DNA of 64,000 nucleotides, taken from Pseudofrankia saprophytica. GTDB taxonomy: Bacteria; Actinomycetota; Actinomycetes; Frankiales; Frankiaceae. The translations under genes and the position numbers were made by a program. The notes beneath the pieces were generated by a model. It made no database searches. It saw only the letters and a list, made by a program, of their open reading frames with translations, and was not told the DNA's origin. Location of the stretch: positions 580,337 through 644,336 of the forward strand of contig NZ_KI912267.1 in assembly GCF_000235425.2 (NCBI RefSeq). The letters are read 5' to 3'. Positions 26,275 through 33,925 of the stretch are shown here, piece after piece (position 1 is the stretch's first letter; each line of letters opens with the position of its first letter).

Positions 26275-27315
26275 TCAAACGGGGCAGACCGTCGCCTCTC
26301 CGGGCGGCCCGCAGGTCTTCGATATCCGATCTTCGGCCAGCTTCACGTACTCCGGGTTCAGCTCGATGCCGAGCCAATCACGACCGTTTTGGCAGGCCAC
26401 CACCCCTACGGTCCCGGTTCCAAAAAATGGATCAAGGGCGACGCCCGGGACGGTCGGGGCCTCGCAGTCGCACCGGATGAAGTCACCGGCCTCACGGGTC
26501 GTTGTGGCTTCCTGATCTTTCGCGTTCCACATATGCCGCACGGTGTAGCGCCGTTTCCAGCCCTGGCCGCAGGCCGTACAGACCGCCTCTGGACAGGTTG
26601 CGAGGAGCGGACGGCGGACCAGACCCGGCGGGAACGTTGCGAAGTGCGATCCCCGGAAGTTGGCCGCTGCCAGCTGCCAAACGTCCCCAGGGTTCTTTCC
26701 GAGCGGATGGCCCGGTTGCCCCGGCGGACGCTCCCGTCGCAGGCCCTCGTTGGAGGCGGCCAGCGGCCCCCGGTACGTCGGCTTGGCGTAGTCGGCCTTG
26801 GCCGCGGCCTTGCCGCCGCCGGAGCGGTGTGGCTCCCGGATGGCATCCAGGTTGTACCAATATCTGGGACTGCGGGTGAGGTAGAAGACCACCTCGTAGG
26901 TCAAGGTCAGGCGGTCCGAGATCGACGACGGCATGGGGTTGGTCTTGCTCCAAATCACCTTATTTCGGATCAACCACCCGTCTGCCGCCAGCGCCAGGAC
27001 CAGCCGTTCCGGTGCCAGCAGCAAGCCCTTGGGCGGCGCGCCGTACTTGGCGTGGCGGCTGAAGCTGTCGCCCAGGTTCAGCCAGACGCTGCCTGTGGGC
27101 TTGATGACCCGCGCCAGTTGGCGGAAGACCGGCAGCAGGTCTGCTACCCAGTCGTCCACCGTGGCCTCCAGGCCCAGCTGATCATCGACGCCGTAATCCC
27201 GCAGCGCGAAATACGGAGGCGAAGTGATCACGGAGTCCACCGAGGCTGTAGGCAGTTCGCTCAAGCGGGTAGCGGCGTCGCCCGCCAGGATGGTGTTGCG
27301 GGGTAGCTCCGTCAT
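26275..27315 (-). CDS. Site-specific DNA methyltransferase (beta-type, N4-C or N6-A)
   Basis: 346 residues. The catalytic motif IV TSPPYFALRDYG lies near residue 30 and the AdoMet motif I DPFFGTGTVGVVACQ near 297, with a target-recognition stretch between them; this order is that of beta-class amino-methyltransferases. A small Cys cluster (CPEAVCTACGQGW and CDCEAP) near residues 240-290 may bind zinc. No restriction partner is adjacent, so it is probably an orphan protecting or marking element DNA. ATG 27315 overlaps the stop of the replication-relaxation gene (ATGA). Confidence 0.9.
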   Translation of the reverse strand: MTELPRNTILAGDAATRLSELPTASVDSVITSPPYFALRDYGVDDQLGLEATVDDWVADLLPVFRQLARVIKPTGSVWLNLGDSFSRHAKYGAPPKGLLLAPERLVLALAADGWLIRNKVIWSKTNPMPSSISDRLTLTYEVVFYLTRSPRYWYNLDAIREPHRSGGGKAAAKADYAKPTYRGPLAASNEGLRRERPPGQPGHPLGKNPGDVWQLAAANFRGSHFATFPPGLVRRPLLATCPEAVCTACGQGWKRRYTVRHMWNAKDQEATTTREAGDFIRCDCEAPTVPGVALDPFFGTGTVGVVACQNGRDWLGIELNPEYVKLAEDRISKTCGPPGEATVCPV

Positions 27316-28094
27316 ACGCCTGCCCCCTGGATCAGGCGGGGTATGGCCTCGCTGAAGGTGGCGACGGTGAACAGCTGCCAGGTGTCCGCGGGGAGGCGGC
27401 TCAGGACGGCTAGGAGTTGATCGCGGCGGGCTTCGTCCGGCACCAGCCACAGCACCCGGGGGAAGACCTCGCCCTCCCGGCCGGACTGCCAGTAGCGGAT
27501 GTAGACCTCGCACTTGCGGCGGATGGTCGGCATGGACTCCGTGGCGCGGTCCACCTCCACCATCCAGGTGTCTTCGTAGCGGCCGAGCTTCAAGGCGACC
27601 CGGGCGTCCGGTTTCAGCACCATCCGCCCGCCGCCGACACCGGGGAAGCTGCGCCAGCTGGCCGGTTCCGCCTGGAAGCCAGCTACCACGACGAGCCCGG
27701 CGGTTTCGGCTTCGCGCAGCGAGACGAACAGCTCCGTCACGGCCAAGGAGTGCGCCAGGAAGGGCGTCCCCACCGGCCACGGCCGCTGCCAACGTTGCCG
27801 CTCCGGGGCCATCAGTCGCAGGCCCGCCACGTCGAGCGTGTAGACAAACCCCGCCGAGCCGGCCCGCACCCCGCCAATCCGCCGGGGCAGCCGCCCCACC
27901 AGCCGCCGAGCCACCATCGAGGCCAGGACGCCACGGGCCTGCCGCGCCGAGACGCCGCCCAGGTGCAGCCGGACCAACTGCGCCCCGGTGGCTACGCGCA
28001 CCACCGCCACGGTTGAAAGAATCTCCCGCTCCCGGAGCGTGATGGTTGCGGCCAGAGCCGCCACCTGCCGTGCGGTGACGTAGCCCCGGCTCAT
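27312..28094 (-). CDS. Replication-relaxation family protein
   Basis: 260 residues with the winged-helix-like N-terminus and conserved segments of the Replic_Relax family: TLREREILSTVAVVRVATGAQLVRLH, ARQARGVLASMVARRLVGRL, GTPFLAHSLAVTELFV, KPDARVAL and WMVEVDRATESMPTIRRKCEVYIRYW. Members occur in conjugative or integrative elements of Gram-positive bacteria and are linked to plasmid replication or DNA relaxation; the biochemical role is not settled. It is coupled on both sides, its ATG overlapping the 42-codon ORF upstream and its stop overlapping the methyltransferase start. Confidence 0.85.
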   Translation of the reverse strand: MSRGYVTARQVAALAATITLREREILSTVAVVRVATGAQLVRLHLGGVSARQARGVLASMVARRLVGRLPRRIGGVRAGSAGFVYTLDVAGLRLMAPERQRWQRPWPVGTPFLAHSLAVTELFVSLREAETAGLVVVAGFQAEPASWRSFPGVGGGRMVLKPDARVALKLGRYEDTWMVEVDRATESMPTIRRKCEVYIRYWQSGREGEVFPRVLWLVPDEARRDQLLAVLSRLPADTWQLFTVATFSEAIPRLIQGAGV

Positions 28095-28219
28095 GAATGC
28101 ACCTCACGAAGGAGCTGGGGAGTCGTCTGCACATTTGGCCGGGACACCGCGCCCGGCCACGGCAAACGTGGCAGCCAACTCGACGCGACCGGCACAGCGG
28201 CCGGAAGTCCCCGGCTCAT
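28091..28219 (-). CDS. 42-codon bridging ORF between coupling ATPase and replication-relaxation gene
   Basis: The ORF begins with an ATG overlapping the stop of the coupling-ATPase gene (ATGA) and ends with a TGA overlapping the ATG of the replication-relaxation gene (ATGA), filling the 121-base gap exactly. The peptide is MSRGLPAAVPVASSWLPR followed by a Trp/Pro-rich part and a polar C-terminus; no domain is recognised. The double stop-start overlap argues for translation, either to make a small peptide or to carry ribosomes across the gap. Confidence 0.5.
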   Translation of the reverse strand: MSRGLPAAVPVASSWLPRLPWPGAVSRPNVQTTPQLLREVHS

Positions 28220-30504
28220 TCGGACACCTCCCGGCGGCCAACCCGTCCGGCAGGACGGCGGCCTTCATGCCGAGCCCGAATGGCGGCTTCAACGGGTTCC
28301 CGGTCCTGGCCCCAGCGCTGCCGCGAAGCTGCCCGTACCAGGGCGGCCGCCTGGCCCGTGGGCGGAGGCGGCGGCAACGTCGCGCCGGTAGCGGGTGGAG
28401 CCACCCGCGAGCCCGCCGACAGCGACACCACCACCTCGTACGCGCCCAGCCCTTGCAGGTCCGACGCCCCCAGATGGGGCGACAGCTCCTTGGCGAGCCG
28501 CCCCGCGTCCGAGGCCGAGGTCTGGAAGATCACCCGGGAGCGGGCGTTGGCCAGGACTGCTTCCCGGAGATCATTCGGAAGCTGGCCGAGGTGCTGATGG
28601 GCCAAGGTCATGCCCAACCCCAAGCCGCGAGCCTGCGCCAAGATGTCGCCGAAGTTCTGGGGCATGTTGATGAAGTCCTGGAACTCGTCGGCGTAGAGGA
28701 AGGTGGTGGGCCGCTGCTCCGCCGCAATCGCACTGCGGCCAAGCGTGGCCTGCCAGACGCGGGCAACCACCAAGGACCCGACTAACGCCGCCGCTTCCTC
28801 GCCCAAGACGCCCTTGGTCAGGGGCACGAGCACGATGCGGCGACGGGCCAAGGCGTCGGCCAGATCCAGCCGGGGCGTGGCCTGGCCCAGGACGTTGCGC
28901 ACCCGGCGGCGCAGGAGGAAGGCCCGCAACTTGTTCATCACGGGGCCGATGGCCTGGGCACGTTCTGCGTCGCTCATGGCCTCGTAGGCGGCCCAGAAGG
29001 GGCCGAGGGCTACCGGGTCATCCACCTTGGCCACGAGCCGCCGCCGGAATCCGGCGTCGGTGAGGATCAGCGGCACCTCGGTCAGCGTCATGCCGGGTTC
29101 GGCCGCCAAGGTGAGCAGCGCGGAGCGCAGGATGTCGTCGGTGCGCGGACCCCAGAATGCCTTGTACAGCTGGTGGAAGATGCCGACGATCTGATCAGCG
29201 GCCAGCTCCGGAGCACGGTGGCTGCCGGACAGCAGGTTCAGCCCTACGGGACGGGCCTCGTCCGCCGGGTCCAAGATCACGACGTCATCCCGGCGGTTTT
29301 CGGGTACGCGGTCGAGGACGTCCGCCACGAGGTCGCCCTTGGGATCAAGGACCACCACGCCGCGCCCGGCCTTCATGTCCTGGGTCACGAGGTTCGTGAT
29401 CAAGGACGACTTGCCTGATCCAGTCGGGCCTATCAGATGCAGGTGGCGAAGCGAGTCCGTCACCGACAGCCCCAAGGGTCGCTCCGCGCCCGGGAAGGTT
29501 GACCGGGCCAGCACCCGCGGCCCCATGGGGATGTCGGAGGACGGTGCCAGCTGCCGGGTTCCGCCCAGCCGTAGACCCGGCAGCATCACGGAGCCCAAGG
29601 GGAAGGCCACGAGCGCCGCGAGCTCCGAGACGTTCAGCACCAGCGGGAACGTCACCACCGGCAGGCGGTGGGCGGCCAAGTCTGCGGCCACCCGGCCCCG
29701 CCCGAGGCGACGACGGTAGAAGCTCACCCCAGGGGCGTGGGCCGTGTGCATGGCGGCGTTCACCCTGCCGAGCAATTGCCCCGCCCGTGCCTGCGTCCGG
29801 GCCGTGGCTCCAATCCGCCCGGCAGCCACCCACATGGCCCCGGACTGCTTGGCCCGCAGGTCCTTGGCGGCAGCCGCGTCGAGCCTCGGCCCGGACACCA
29901 GCCGCTCCATCACCTGCCCGATGAACCCAGCGGACCCCGGCCCCGTGCTGTCGGCCACCGGCCGTGTTGGCCGGGCGGGCATCAGGGCCCACTGCATGAC
30001 GAGCCGTTCCCCAGCGGCCAGCGGTTGGAGGCTCGCCAGCAGCGCCGTCGACACCACTTCGGGGCGGCTCGTATCCAGGGGGCGGCGCAGGGTGGACAGG
30101 CCAAGGCTCACGGCGGCCGTGGCCGTCGGAGTCTTGTAAGCGGGGTCCTCGGTGACGGCCACGTCCGGAAGGGCGGCCCGGATGGCGGACAGCACCACGG
30201 CCGTGTCCACCCGTGGCACCAGCAGGTGATGGGCGATCCCGGCGGCGGTGGCCGATACCTCGATCACCACCCCGCGCACGGCCCAGGCCCGCCGCCACCA
30301 GGGCGCGGCCAGCCCCGACAGGCCGGTGAGCATCGCGGTCACCGCCATCGGCTCCATACCTCGGGGAAAACGCAGGGCGAAAACCGCCAGGTCCCGCCGC
30401 CAGCGGGCCTCTTCCCGTGCCCGCAGGGCCACGATCCCCGCCATAGCCGAGGTGAGCAGGCCGCAGACGACCAGGCAGGTCCAGAACAGAAGATCACTGC
30501 TCAT
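28216..30504 (-). CDS. TraD/TcpA-like conjugative coupling ATPase
   Basis: 762 residues. Two N-terminal hydrophobic segments (SDLLFWTCLVVCGLLTSAMAG; AAPWWRRAWAVRGVVIEV region) are followed by an all-alpha/beta stretch and a FtsK/TraD-type motor: Walker A GPTGSGKSS near residue 362, DPKGDLVADVL, Walker B YADEFQDF near 605, and the QTSASDAGRLAKELSP sensor region. Such proteins pump DNA through a conjugation channel or segregate it. It is the largest gene of the element operon and overlaps the small upstream gene by 11 bases. No relaxase was found nearby, so transfer may be of double-stranded DNA, as in some actinomycete elements, or may depend on functions elsewhere. Confidence 0.85.
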   Translation of the reverse strand: MSSDLLFWTCLVVCGLLTSAMAGIVALRAREEARWRRDLAVFALRFPRGMEPMAVTAMLTGLSGLAAPWWRRAWAVRGVVIEVSATAAGIAHHLLVPRVDTAVVLSAIRAALPDVAVTEDPAYKTPTATAAVSLGLSTLRRPLDTSRPEVVSTALLASLQPLAAGERLVMQWALMPARPTRPVADSTGPGSAGFIGQVMERLVSGPRLDAAAAKDLRAKQSGAMWVAAGRIGATARTQARAGQLLGRVNAAMHTAHAPGVSFYRRRLGRGRVAADLAAHRLPVVTFPLVLNVSELAALVAFPLGSVMLPGLRLGGTRQLAPSSDIPMGPRVLARSTFPGAERPLGLSVTDSLRHLHLIGPTGSGKSSLITNLVTQDMKAGRGVVVLDPKGDLVADVLDRVPENRRDDVVILDPADEARPVGLNLLSGSHRAPELAADQIVGIFHQLYKAFWGPRTDDILRSALLTLAAEPGMTLTEVPLILTDAGFRRRLVAKVDDPVALGPFWAAYEAMSDAERAQAIGPVMNKLRAFLLRRRVRNVLGQATPRLDLADALARRRIVLVPLTKGVLGEEAAALVGSLVVARVWQATLGRSAIAAEQRPTTFLYADEFQDFINMPQNFGDILAQARGLGLGMTLAHQHLGQLPNDLREAVLANARSRVIFQTSASDAGRLAKELSPHLGASDLQGLGAYEVVVSLSAGSRVAPPATGATLPPPPPTGQAAALVRAASRQRWGQDREPVEAAIRARHEGRRPAGRVGRREVSE

Positions 30505-30667
30505 CCCGGGCCTCCTTCTCCTGGGCCTGGGCTTCCTGCGTTTCTGCTGCCCGCCCCTCCTTGGCCCGTACCTGCTGCTGCCGGGCCAGCTCTATAAGCG
30601 CCAGTACGTACAGGCCAATTTGTGGTTTCTCGCGGGGCACCCCCGTAATGCGAATACGACGACTCAT
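30494..30667 (-). CDS. 57-residue small protein ahead of the coupling ATPase
   Basis: A short ORF with a near-perfect AAGGAGG ribosome site 6 bases before ATG 30667. The peptide begins MSRRIRITGVPREKPQIGLY, has a helical centre (VLALIELARQQQV), and a charged Glu/Gln/Lys-rich C-terminal helix. Its last 11 bases overlap the start of the coupling-ATPase gene, so the two are coupled. No family is recognised; a small accessory subunit of the ATPase is a reasonable guess. Confidence 0.7.
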   Translation of the reverse strand: MSRRIRITGVPREKPQIGLYVLALIELARQQQVRAKEGRAAETQEAQAQEKEARDEQ

Positions 30668-30850
30668 ACACACCCTCCTTGCATGATTACTTGCCTACTG
30701 TCCCCCCGGAATTTGGCCGCACGAAAGACACCTCCTGGCGAGTTCGGGTGCGGACGTGCTACGCGAATAGTTATAGCCTGCTACCGCTAGCACTTCCGCA
30801 GGTAAAGTGCCAAAAATGAGTACGAACGAAATACGAACACCTGGAACAAC
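30668..30850 (-). promoter_or_regulatory. Probable internal promoter region of the transfer genes
   Basis: A 183-base AT-richer gap upstream of the 57-residue gene. Reading the minus strand it has a CTATAAC -10-like box near 30773-30779 and a TTTACC-like box further upstream. Two direct TACGAAC copies lie at 30821-30827 and 30832-30838, 11 bases apart (one helical turn), resembling regulator half-sites. A CTCAC/GTGAG dyad sits at about 30850-30861 on the upstream gene stop. Confidence 0.4.
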
Positions 30851-31012
30851 TCACAGGTGAGAACGCCAGCGTAGGATGATGACGGCCACCAGGACCATGA
30901 TGAAGACGGGTACCAGGGCGGGCAGGGCGGCCGAGACAAACCCGGCCGCCACCTTCACCCCGACGCAGACCGCCACAACCAAACCCAGCGTCTCGCCGAG
31001 CTTCTTTCTCAC
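30851..31012 (-). CDS. 53-residue small membrane protein
   Basis: GTG 31012 overlaps the stop of the zinc-ribbon gene (GTGA). The peptide starts with a basic VRKKLGET segment, then carries two hydrophobic stretches (LGLVVAVCVGVKVAAGFVSA; LPALVPVFIMVLVAVIIL) and ends RWRSHL. It looks like a hairpin or single-span membrane protein. It is last in a chain of eight overlapping tiny genes; the function is unknown, possibly part of a transfer or membrane complex. Confidence 0.65.
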   Translation of the reverse strand: MRKKLGETLGLVVAVCVGVKVAAGFVSAALPALVPVFIMVLVAVIILRWRSHL

Positions 31013-31248
31013 GCCTCCGGCTCCTCGGGTGGGCGCTTCCGGCGGCGGCCGGACCGCGCCCCGCATGAGGGGCACCGGGACGGCGAAACATGCAGGCAGA
31101 AGCCGCCGCCGCAGCGCGAACAGCACCAGCCCGCCCGCACGGCGTGAGCGAGAGCCGAACCTACGAACCGGCGGCCGGGGGCGTCGCCGCTGTCATCCGG
31201 CCTCAGGTCATCGTCTTCCGGCGGCTCGGGCCGGTCAGTCTCGGTCAC
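31009..31248 (-). CDS. 79-residue zinc-ribbon-like protein
   Basis: An acidic N-terminus (TETDRPEPPEDDDLRPDDSG) is followed by a CSRCGGGFCLHVSPSRCPSCG segment giving two CxxC knuckles, a likely zinc ribbon, and a basic C-terminal tail. GTG 31248 lies inside the end of the upstream membrane-protein gene, with a G-rich ribosome site. It could bind nucleic acid or act as an adaptor; the family is not recognised. Confidence 0.65.
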   Translation of the reverse strand: MTETDRPEPPEDDDLRPDDSGDAPGRRFVGSALAHAVRAGWCCSRCGGGFCLHVSPSRCPSCGARSGRRRKRPPEEPEA

Positions 31249-31480
31249 GACGCCCCCGCCTGGCCTCTATCTGCGCGTGAAGCACCCGGGCCCGGGCCTT
31301 GGCCGCGGCGGTGTAGAGCTTCACCACGGCATGGCCGATGACGAAGGCGAGCAGCACCGGCTGCATGGGCGCAAGCACCCACCAGGCCAGCTTGATCACC
31401 AGGAGCACGCCGGCGGCTCCGGCCAGGCCTGCCGCCAGGCCCTTACCGGTCGCGCCGCTTGGCATCTTTAGAGATTTCAC
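31235..31480 (-). CDS. 81-residue small membrane protein
   Basis: Two hydrophobic stretches (AAGLAGAAGVLLVIKLAWWVL; MQPVLLAFVIGHAVVKLYTA) separated by a short loop, followed by a basic helical tail. GTG 31480 is preceded by GGAGG at 6-7 bases and lies inside the last 38 bases of the upstream gene. No family is recognised; membrane location is predicted. Confidence 0.65.
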   Translation of the reverse strand: MKSLKMPSGATGKGLAAGLAGAAGVLLVIKLAWWVLAPMQPVLLAFVIGHAVVKLYTAAAKARARVLHAQIEARRGRRDRD

Positions 31481-31688
31481 GGGCTACCTCCAGTTTGAGG
31501 AGTCGGGAGAGTGCGAGGATGAGGAGAAGATGGAGGCGGTACGACACCGCCTCACGTAGGCGAACCCGCAGCCGAGGTAGCTCCTCGACGAGCAGGAGCC
31601 AGGCAAGCGCCAGGATGAACGCGGCGCCGAAACCTGCGCAGGTGAGGATGAGGTAGCCGGGCCAGGTGTTCAGAAGCGTGTGGATCAT
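31443..31688 (-). CDS. 81-residue small membrane protein
   Basis: MIHTLLNTWPGYLILTCAGF opens a strong membrane segment, followed by a basic, Leu-rich amphipathic region (LRVRLREAVSYRLHLLLILA) and a charged tail. ATG 31688 overlaps the stop of the 34-residue gene (ATGA). Unknown family; part of the coupled mini-gene array. Confidence 0.65.
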   Translation of the reverse strand: MIHTLLNTWPGYLILTCAGFGAAFILALAWLLLVEELPRLRVRLREAVSYRLHLLLILALSRLLKLEVAREISKDAKRRDR

Positions 31689-31789
31689 GGCCTCTTTCGC
31701 CGGATCTCACGCCAAGCTTTGGGGGCCATCCAGGCTGCCAGGCCGAGGAAGTAGGCGTAGGCCAGGATTTCGATGATGGTGCTGATCAC
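31685..31789 (-). CDS. 34-residue membrane micro-protein
   Basis: GTG 31789 overlaps the stop of the upstream gene (GTGA) and its TGA overlaps the next ATG (ATGA). The peptide, starting VISTIIEILAYAYFLGLAAW, is one membrane helix plus a basic tail (KAWREIRRKRP). It is too short for similarity-based calls, but the double overlap and clear topology support translation. Confidence 0.6.
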   Translation of the reverse strand: MISTIIEILAYAYFLGLAAWMAPKAWREIRRKRP

Positions 31790-31974
31790 CCGTTCTCGAA
31801 CTCCTGGATGATTTCCTCCAACACGGCCTCCGCCTCGGCTTGCAGTGCGATTACCGCAGGCGCGAGGTCCGGCCAGGTATGCAACATCCATTGCGCATGA
31901 GCTTCGTGCTCTGCACGTATCGACTTGGCACAAGCCCGCAGCCGAGCTAGTTTGATCTCCTTGTCGGTGGCCAC
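31786..31974 (-). CDS. 62-residue helical small protein
   Basis: GTG 31974 begins one base after the upstream stop. The peptide is soluble-looking, helical and charged (KEIKLARLRACAKSIRAEHE; ALQAEAEAVLEEIIQEFENG). It has no recognised family. It is part of the coupled array of small genes upstream of the transfer ATPase. Confidence 0.6.
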   Translation of the reverse strand: MATDKEIKLARLRACAKSIRAEHEAHAQWMLHTWPDLAPAVIALQAEAEAVLEEIIQEFENG

Positions 31975-31975
31975 G

Positions 31976-32314
31976 TCAACCCCTCGTCATATAACCGGCG
32001 AGGAGGTCGGTCAGGCCCAGGTGGAGGATCTCCTCCATCTTCCTGAGGTTCAGCTCCACTCCTGGCTTGCCCTCCGAGACTGCGGAGATGAGGGCATCCG
32101 TCTGCACGACCTGCCGGGCAATCGCGCGGTACAGCTGCCCGCCACCAGCCGCCCGTAGTTGTGCCTGCAGGAGGGCGAGGTCTTCCGCCCGTGCCACGGC
32201 CCGGGCACGGATGACGGCCTCGCCGTCCACCTCCCGCAGGCGGCGGGCGACAGTGCGGCCTTGGGTGGTGAAGCGGTCGAGGCCGGTGGCGCGGTAGAGT
32301 TCAAGATCGTTCAT
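31976..32314 (-). CDS. 112-residue helical protein of unknown function
   Basis: ATG 32314 with GAGG about 10 bases upstream. The sequence is helical, Arg/Ala-rich (TGLDRFTTQGRTVARRLREV; GEAVIRARAVARAEDLALLQ; LNLRKMEEILHLGLTDLLAG). It overlaps the upstream 66-residue gene by 14 bases. No family is recognised; small regulators and relaxosome helpers of mobile elements can look like this, but nothing proves it. Confidence 0.6.
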   Translation of the reverse strand: MNDLELYRATGLDRFTTQGRTVARRLREVDGEAVIRARAVARAEDLALLQAQLRAAGGGQLYRAIARQVVQTDALISAVSEGKPGVELNLRKMEEILHLGLTDLLAGYMTRG

Positions 32315-32501
32315 CTGGCAATACCTCGCTTTGGGGGTTCGGGGCATCCGTTCTCGACCGTTGTCTCTGCTCCTGTTGCACGGTGCGAAGTCGCTGCGTG
32401 TCTGCGGCGCTCTGCAGGCCGTTCAGGTAGCAGACAAGACTGAGCCCAGTTGCGACGGCCGCGATGACAACGGCCAGACCGAGGACCAGCATCGTTTCCA
32501 T
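32301..32501 (-). CDS. 66-residue single-span membrane protein, first gene of the minus operon
   Basis: METMLVLGLAVVIAAVATGL forms a membrane helix at the N-terminus, followed by a polar Gln/Arg-rich tail. ATG 32501 has no good ribosome site, which fits a leaderless or weakly translated first gene. It opens the long minus-strand array leading to the coupling ATPase and is divergent from the gene at 32769. Confidence 0.55.
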   Translation of the reverse strand: METMLVLGLAVVIAAVATGLSLVCYLNGLQSAADTQRLRTVQQEQRQRSRTDAPNPQSEVLPDERS

Positions 32502-32768
32502 GCACCAAATCGTCGGAGCACGTCATTGAAAATTGAATGCTAAACTCGCGGATCTTTTGGCAGATACTCGCAACGAGACTTCAAGTTAACAAACTGTCTC
32601 TCATGCCAACACACCGATCTGCAGGTGGCCTAAGGTCAGGATGGGCCAAACAGCGGGGGCGAGTACGATTAACGGAGTGCCTGACTACCAATTGGTAGTC
32701 AGGCCCCTGAAGCGGGCTACCAATTAATCGGTCTATCCGGATCGAGGCAGCACCGATAGGATCACCGC
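32502..32768. promoter_or_regulatory. Divergent AT-richer regulatory region with 26-bp perfect palindrome
   Basis: The 267-base gap between divergent genes is much less GC-rich than the chromosome. Bases 32679-32704 are a perfect palindrome centred on CTACCAATTGGTAG, and a third CTACCAATT half-site lies at 32718-32726. They sit 65-90 bases upstream of ATG 32769 and resemble the operator of a dimeric regulator, perhaps the product of that gene. Promoter boxes could not be assigned with confidence. Confidence 0.65.
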
Positions 32769-33794
32769 ATGCAACGCGCGACTGAAGATGAGATCCATCG
32801 GCTAGCGGCCCAGCTCACGAGTGCGCTGACATCTCTGCGGCAGCGCGCCGGAGCAACGGTAGAACGCATCGGGCGGCAGAAGATGCCCACCGGCAGGTCG
32901 GGGCAGTACCGGCAACCGCTCTTGGAGCTAGGCCAACTGGAGGGCTCCCTTGATGCTCAGGCTCGCGAGTTTCAGCAGATTCTCACCAAGGTTGCCCGGA
33001 GCCTAGAGGGCACTGTAGGAGTAAAGAATGTGCCCAGGTCAGAAGTCGCCATGTGCTGTATGGGACTTGAGGAGTGGGCAGCCCACGGTGATTTGATGCC
33101 TCGTCGAGACGTCTTGGCGAGGCGTATCGGTATGAGCATTGAGACCATCATTGACTGGGAAAATGAGACGGTAATTCCGGCGCTAGCGGATCGACTAGCC
33201 AGAGCACTAAGAGAGCCAGTGATGAACGAAGACCGCGGTTATGTCTGGCGAGGCAATGAATTTACTTCTTACTACGACGAGAACGGTTGGCTCAGTATCA
33301 TTGACTACAGCGCAACCGCCAAGGCAACCCGCGACGGAATCCGCATAGTTACGAAGACCTTGGTGTATCTGGGCGACTGCGTGAGAAACACAGTAGAAGT
33401 CGACGGCCCTATAAAGCGCGGCCGCTTGATTGATGTTCAATTCGACGGCGTCCAAAACTGGGCTATACCTATTGAACTTCCTCGCGAACTCAAGAAGGGC
33501 GAAAGTCACCCTCTTGGGTTCCGTCTCAGATACAACCTTACAGCCCCCTCCAAGCCGCTGGTATTTACGAGTGCCGAGGAGCAGCGAGTCGAAGAGGAGG
33601 TTTTTAGGCTTCAGTTCCACCCCAGCAAGATCCCGGCGAGCATTTGGTGTTTTAATAACGTAAAAGCGGGTCTATTCTCGACAGGGCCAGAAAATGGACA
33701 GCCTCTAGAGGTCGACACCTCCGGATATGTAGAACATGCGCTTTGTGAGCCAGTCGAGCGAGGGAACATCTCTGGCATTTCGTGGAGGTTTTGA
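32769..33794 (+). CDS. Putative regulator with C-terminal beta-rich domain (unknown family)
   Basis: 341 residues. The N-terminal half is helical; around residues 110-150, RRDVLARRIGMSIETIIDWE resembles a helix-turn-helix. The C-terminal about 190 residues are beta-rich, contain LPRELKKGESHPLGFRLRY and IPASIW, and end with GISWRF. The same layout (an [E/D]-rich strand after a GE turn, then a terminal aromatic Trp strand) recurs in the genes at 33926 and 63004, so I infer a shared sensor domain. Base composition is far less GC-rich than the chromosome, a sign of transfer. It sits behind the 26-bp palindrome and may autoregulate. Confidence 0.6.
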   Translation: MQRATEDEIHRLAAQLTSALTSLRQRAGATVERIGRQKMPTGRSGQYRQPLLELGQLEGSLDAQAREFQQILTKVARSLEGTVGVKNVPRSEVAMCCMGLEEWAAHGDLMPRRDVLARRIGMSIETIIDWENETVIPALADRLARALREPVMNEDRGYVWRGNEFTSYYDENGWLSIIDYSATAKATRDGIRIVTKTLVYLGDCVRNTVEVDGPIKRGRLIDVQFDGVQNWAIPIELPRELKKGESHPLGFRLRYNLTAPSKPLVFTSAEEQRVEEEVFRLQFHPSKIPASIWCFNNVKAGLFSTGPENGQPLEVDTSGYVEHALCEPVERGNISGISWRF

Positions 33795-33858
33795 TATAAT
33801 CTGAAAATTAAAGAGGATCTCAAAATGGGTGACGTAAACTAATAAGTTGAAGATCGGA

Positions 33859-33913
33859 GAGGCTAGCTAAGCCTCCCCCACAGCTCGACGGTAGCCTTCG
33901 GAAACGGTCGAGC
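33859..33913. terminator. Two hairpins between convergent genes
   Basis: GAGGCT/AGCCTC (33859-33864, 33870-33875) with a 5-nt loop and GCTCGAC/GTCGAGC (33883-33889, 33907-33913) lie in the 131-base gap between the stops of the genes at 32769 (+) and 33926 (-). A bidirectional terminator is likely from position. Confidence 0.55.
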
Positions 33914-33925
33914 GGTTGGGGTGTC

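Noticed and set aside
28104-28292. 62-codon minus frame overlapping the end of the coupling-ATPase gene
   Set aside because: The alternative 42-codon frame at 28091-28219 fits the stop-start overlaps at both ends far better.
32713-32723. 11-base match CGGGCTACCAA to the tRNA 3' end (23520-23530), possible right attachment site
   Set aside because: The match is short, breaks down at once on both sides, and its CTACCAATT part is better explained as a third half-site of the neighbouring palindrome.
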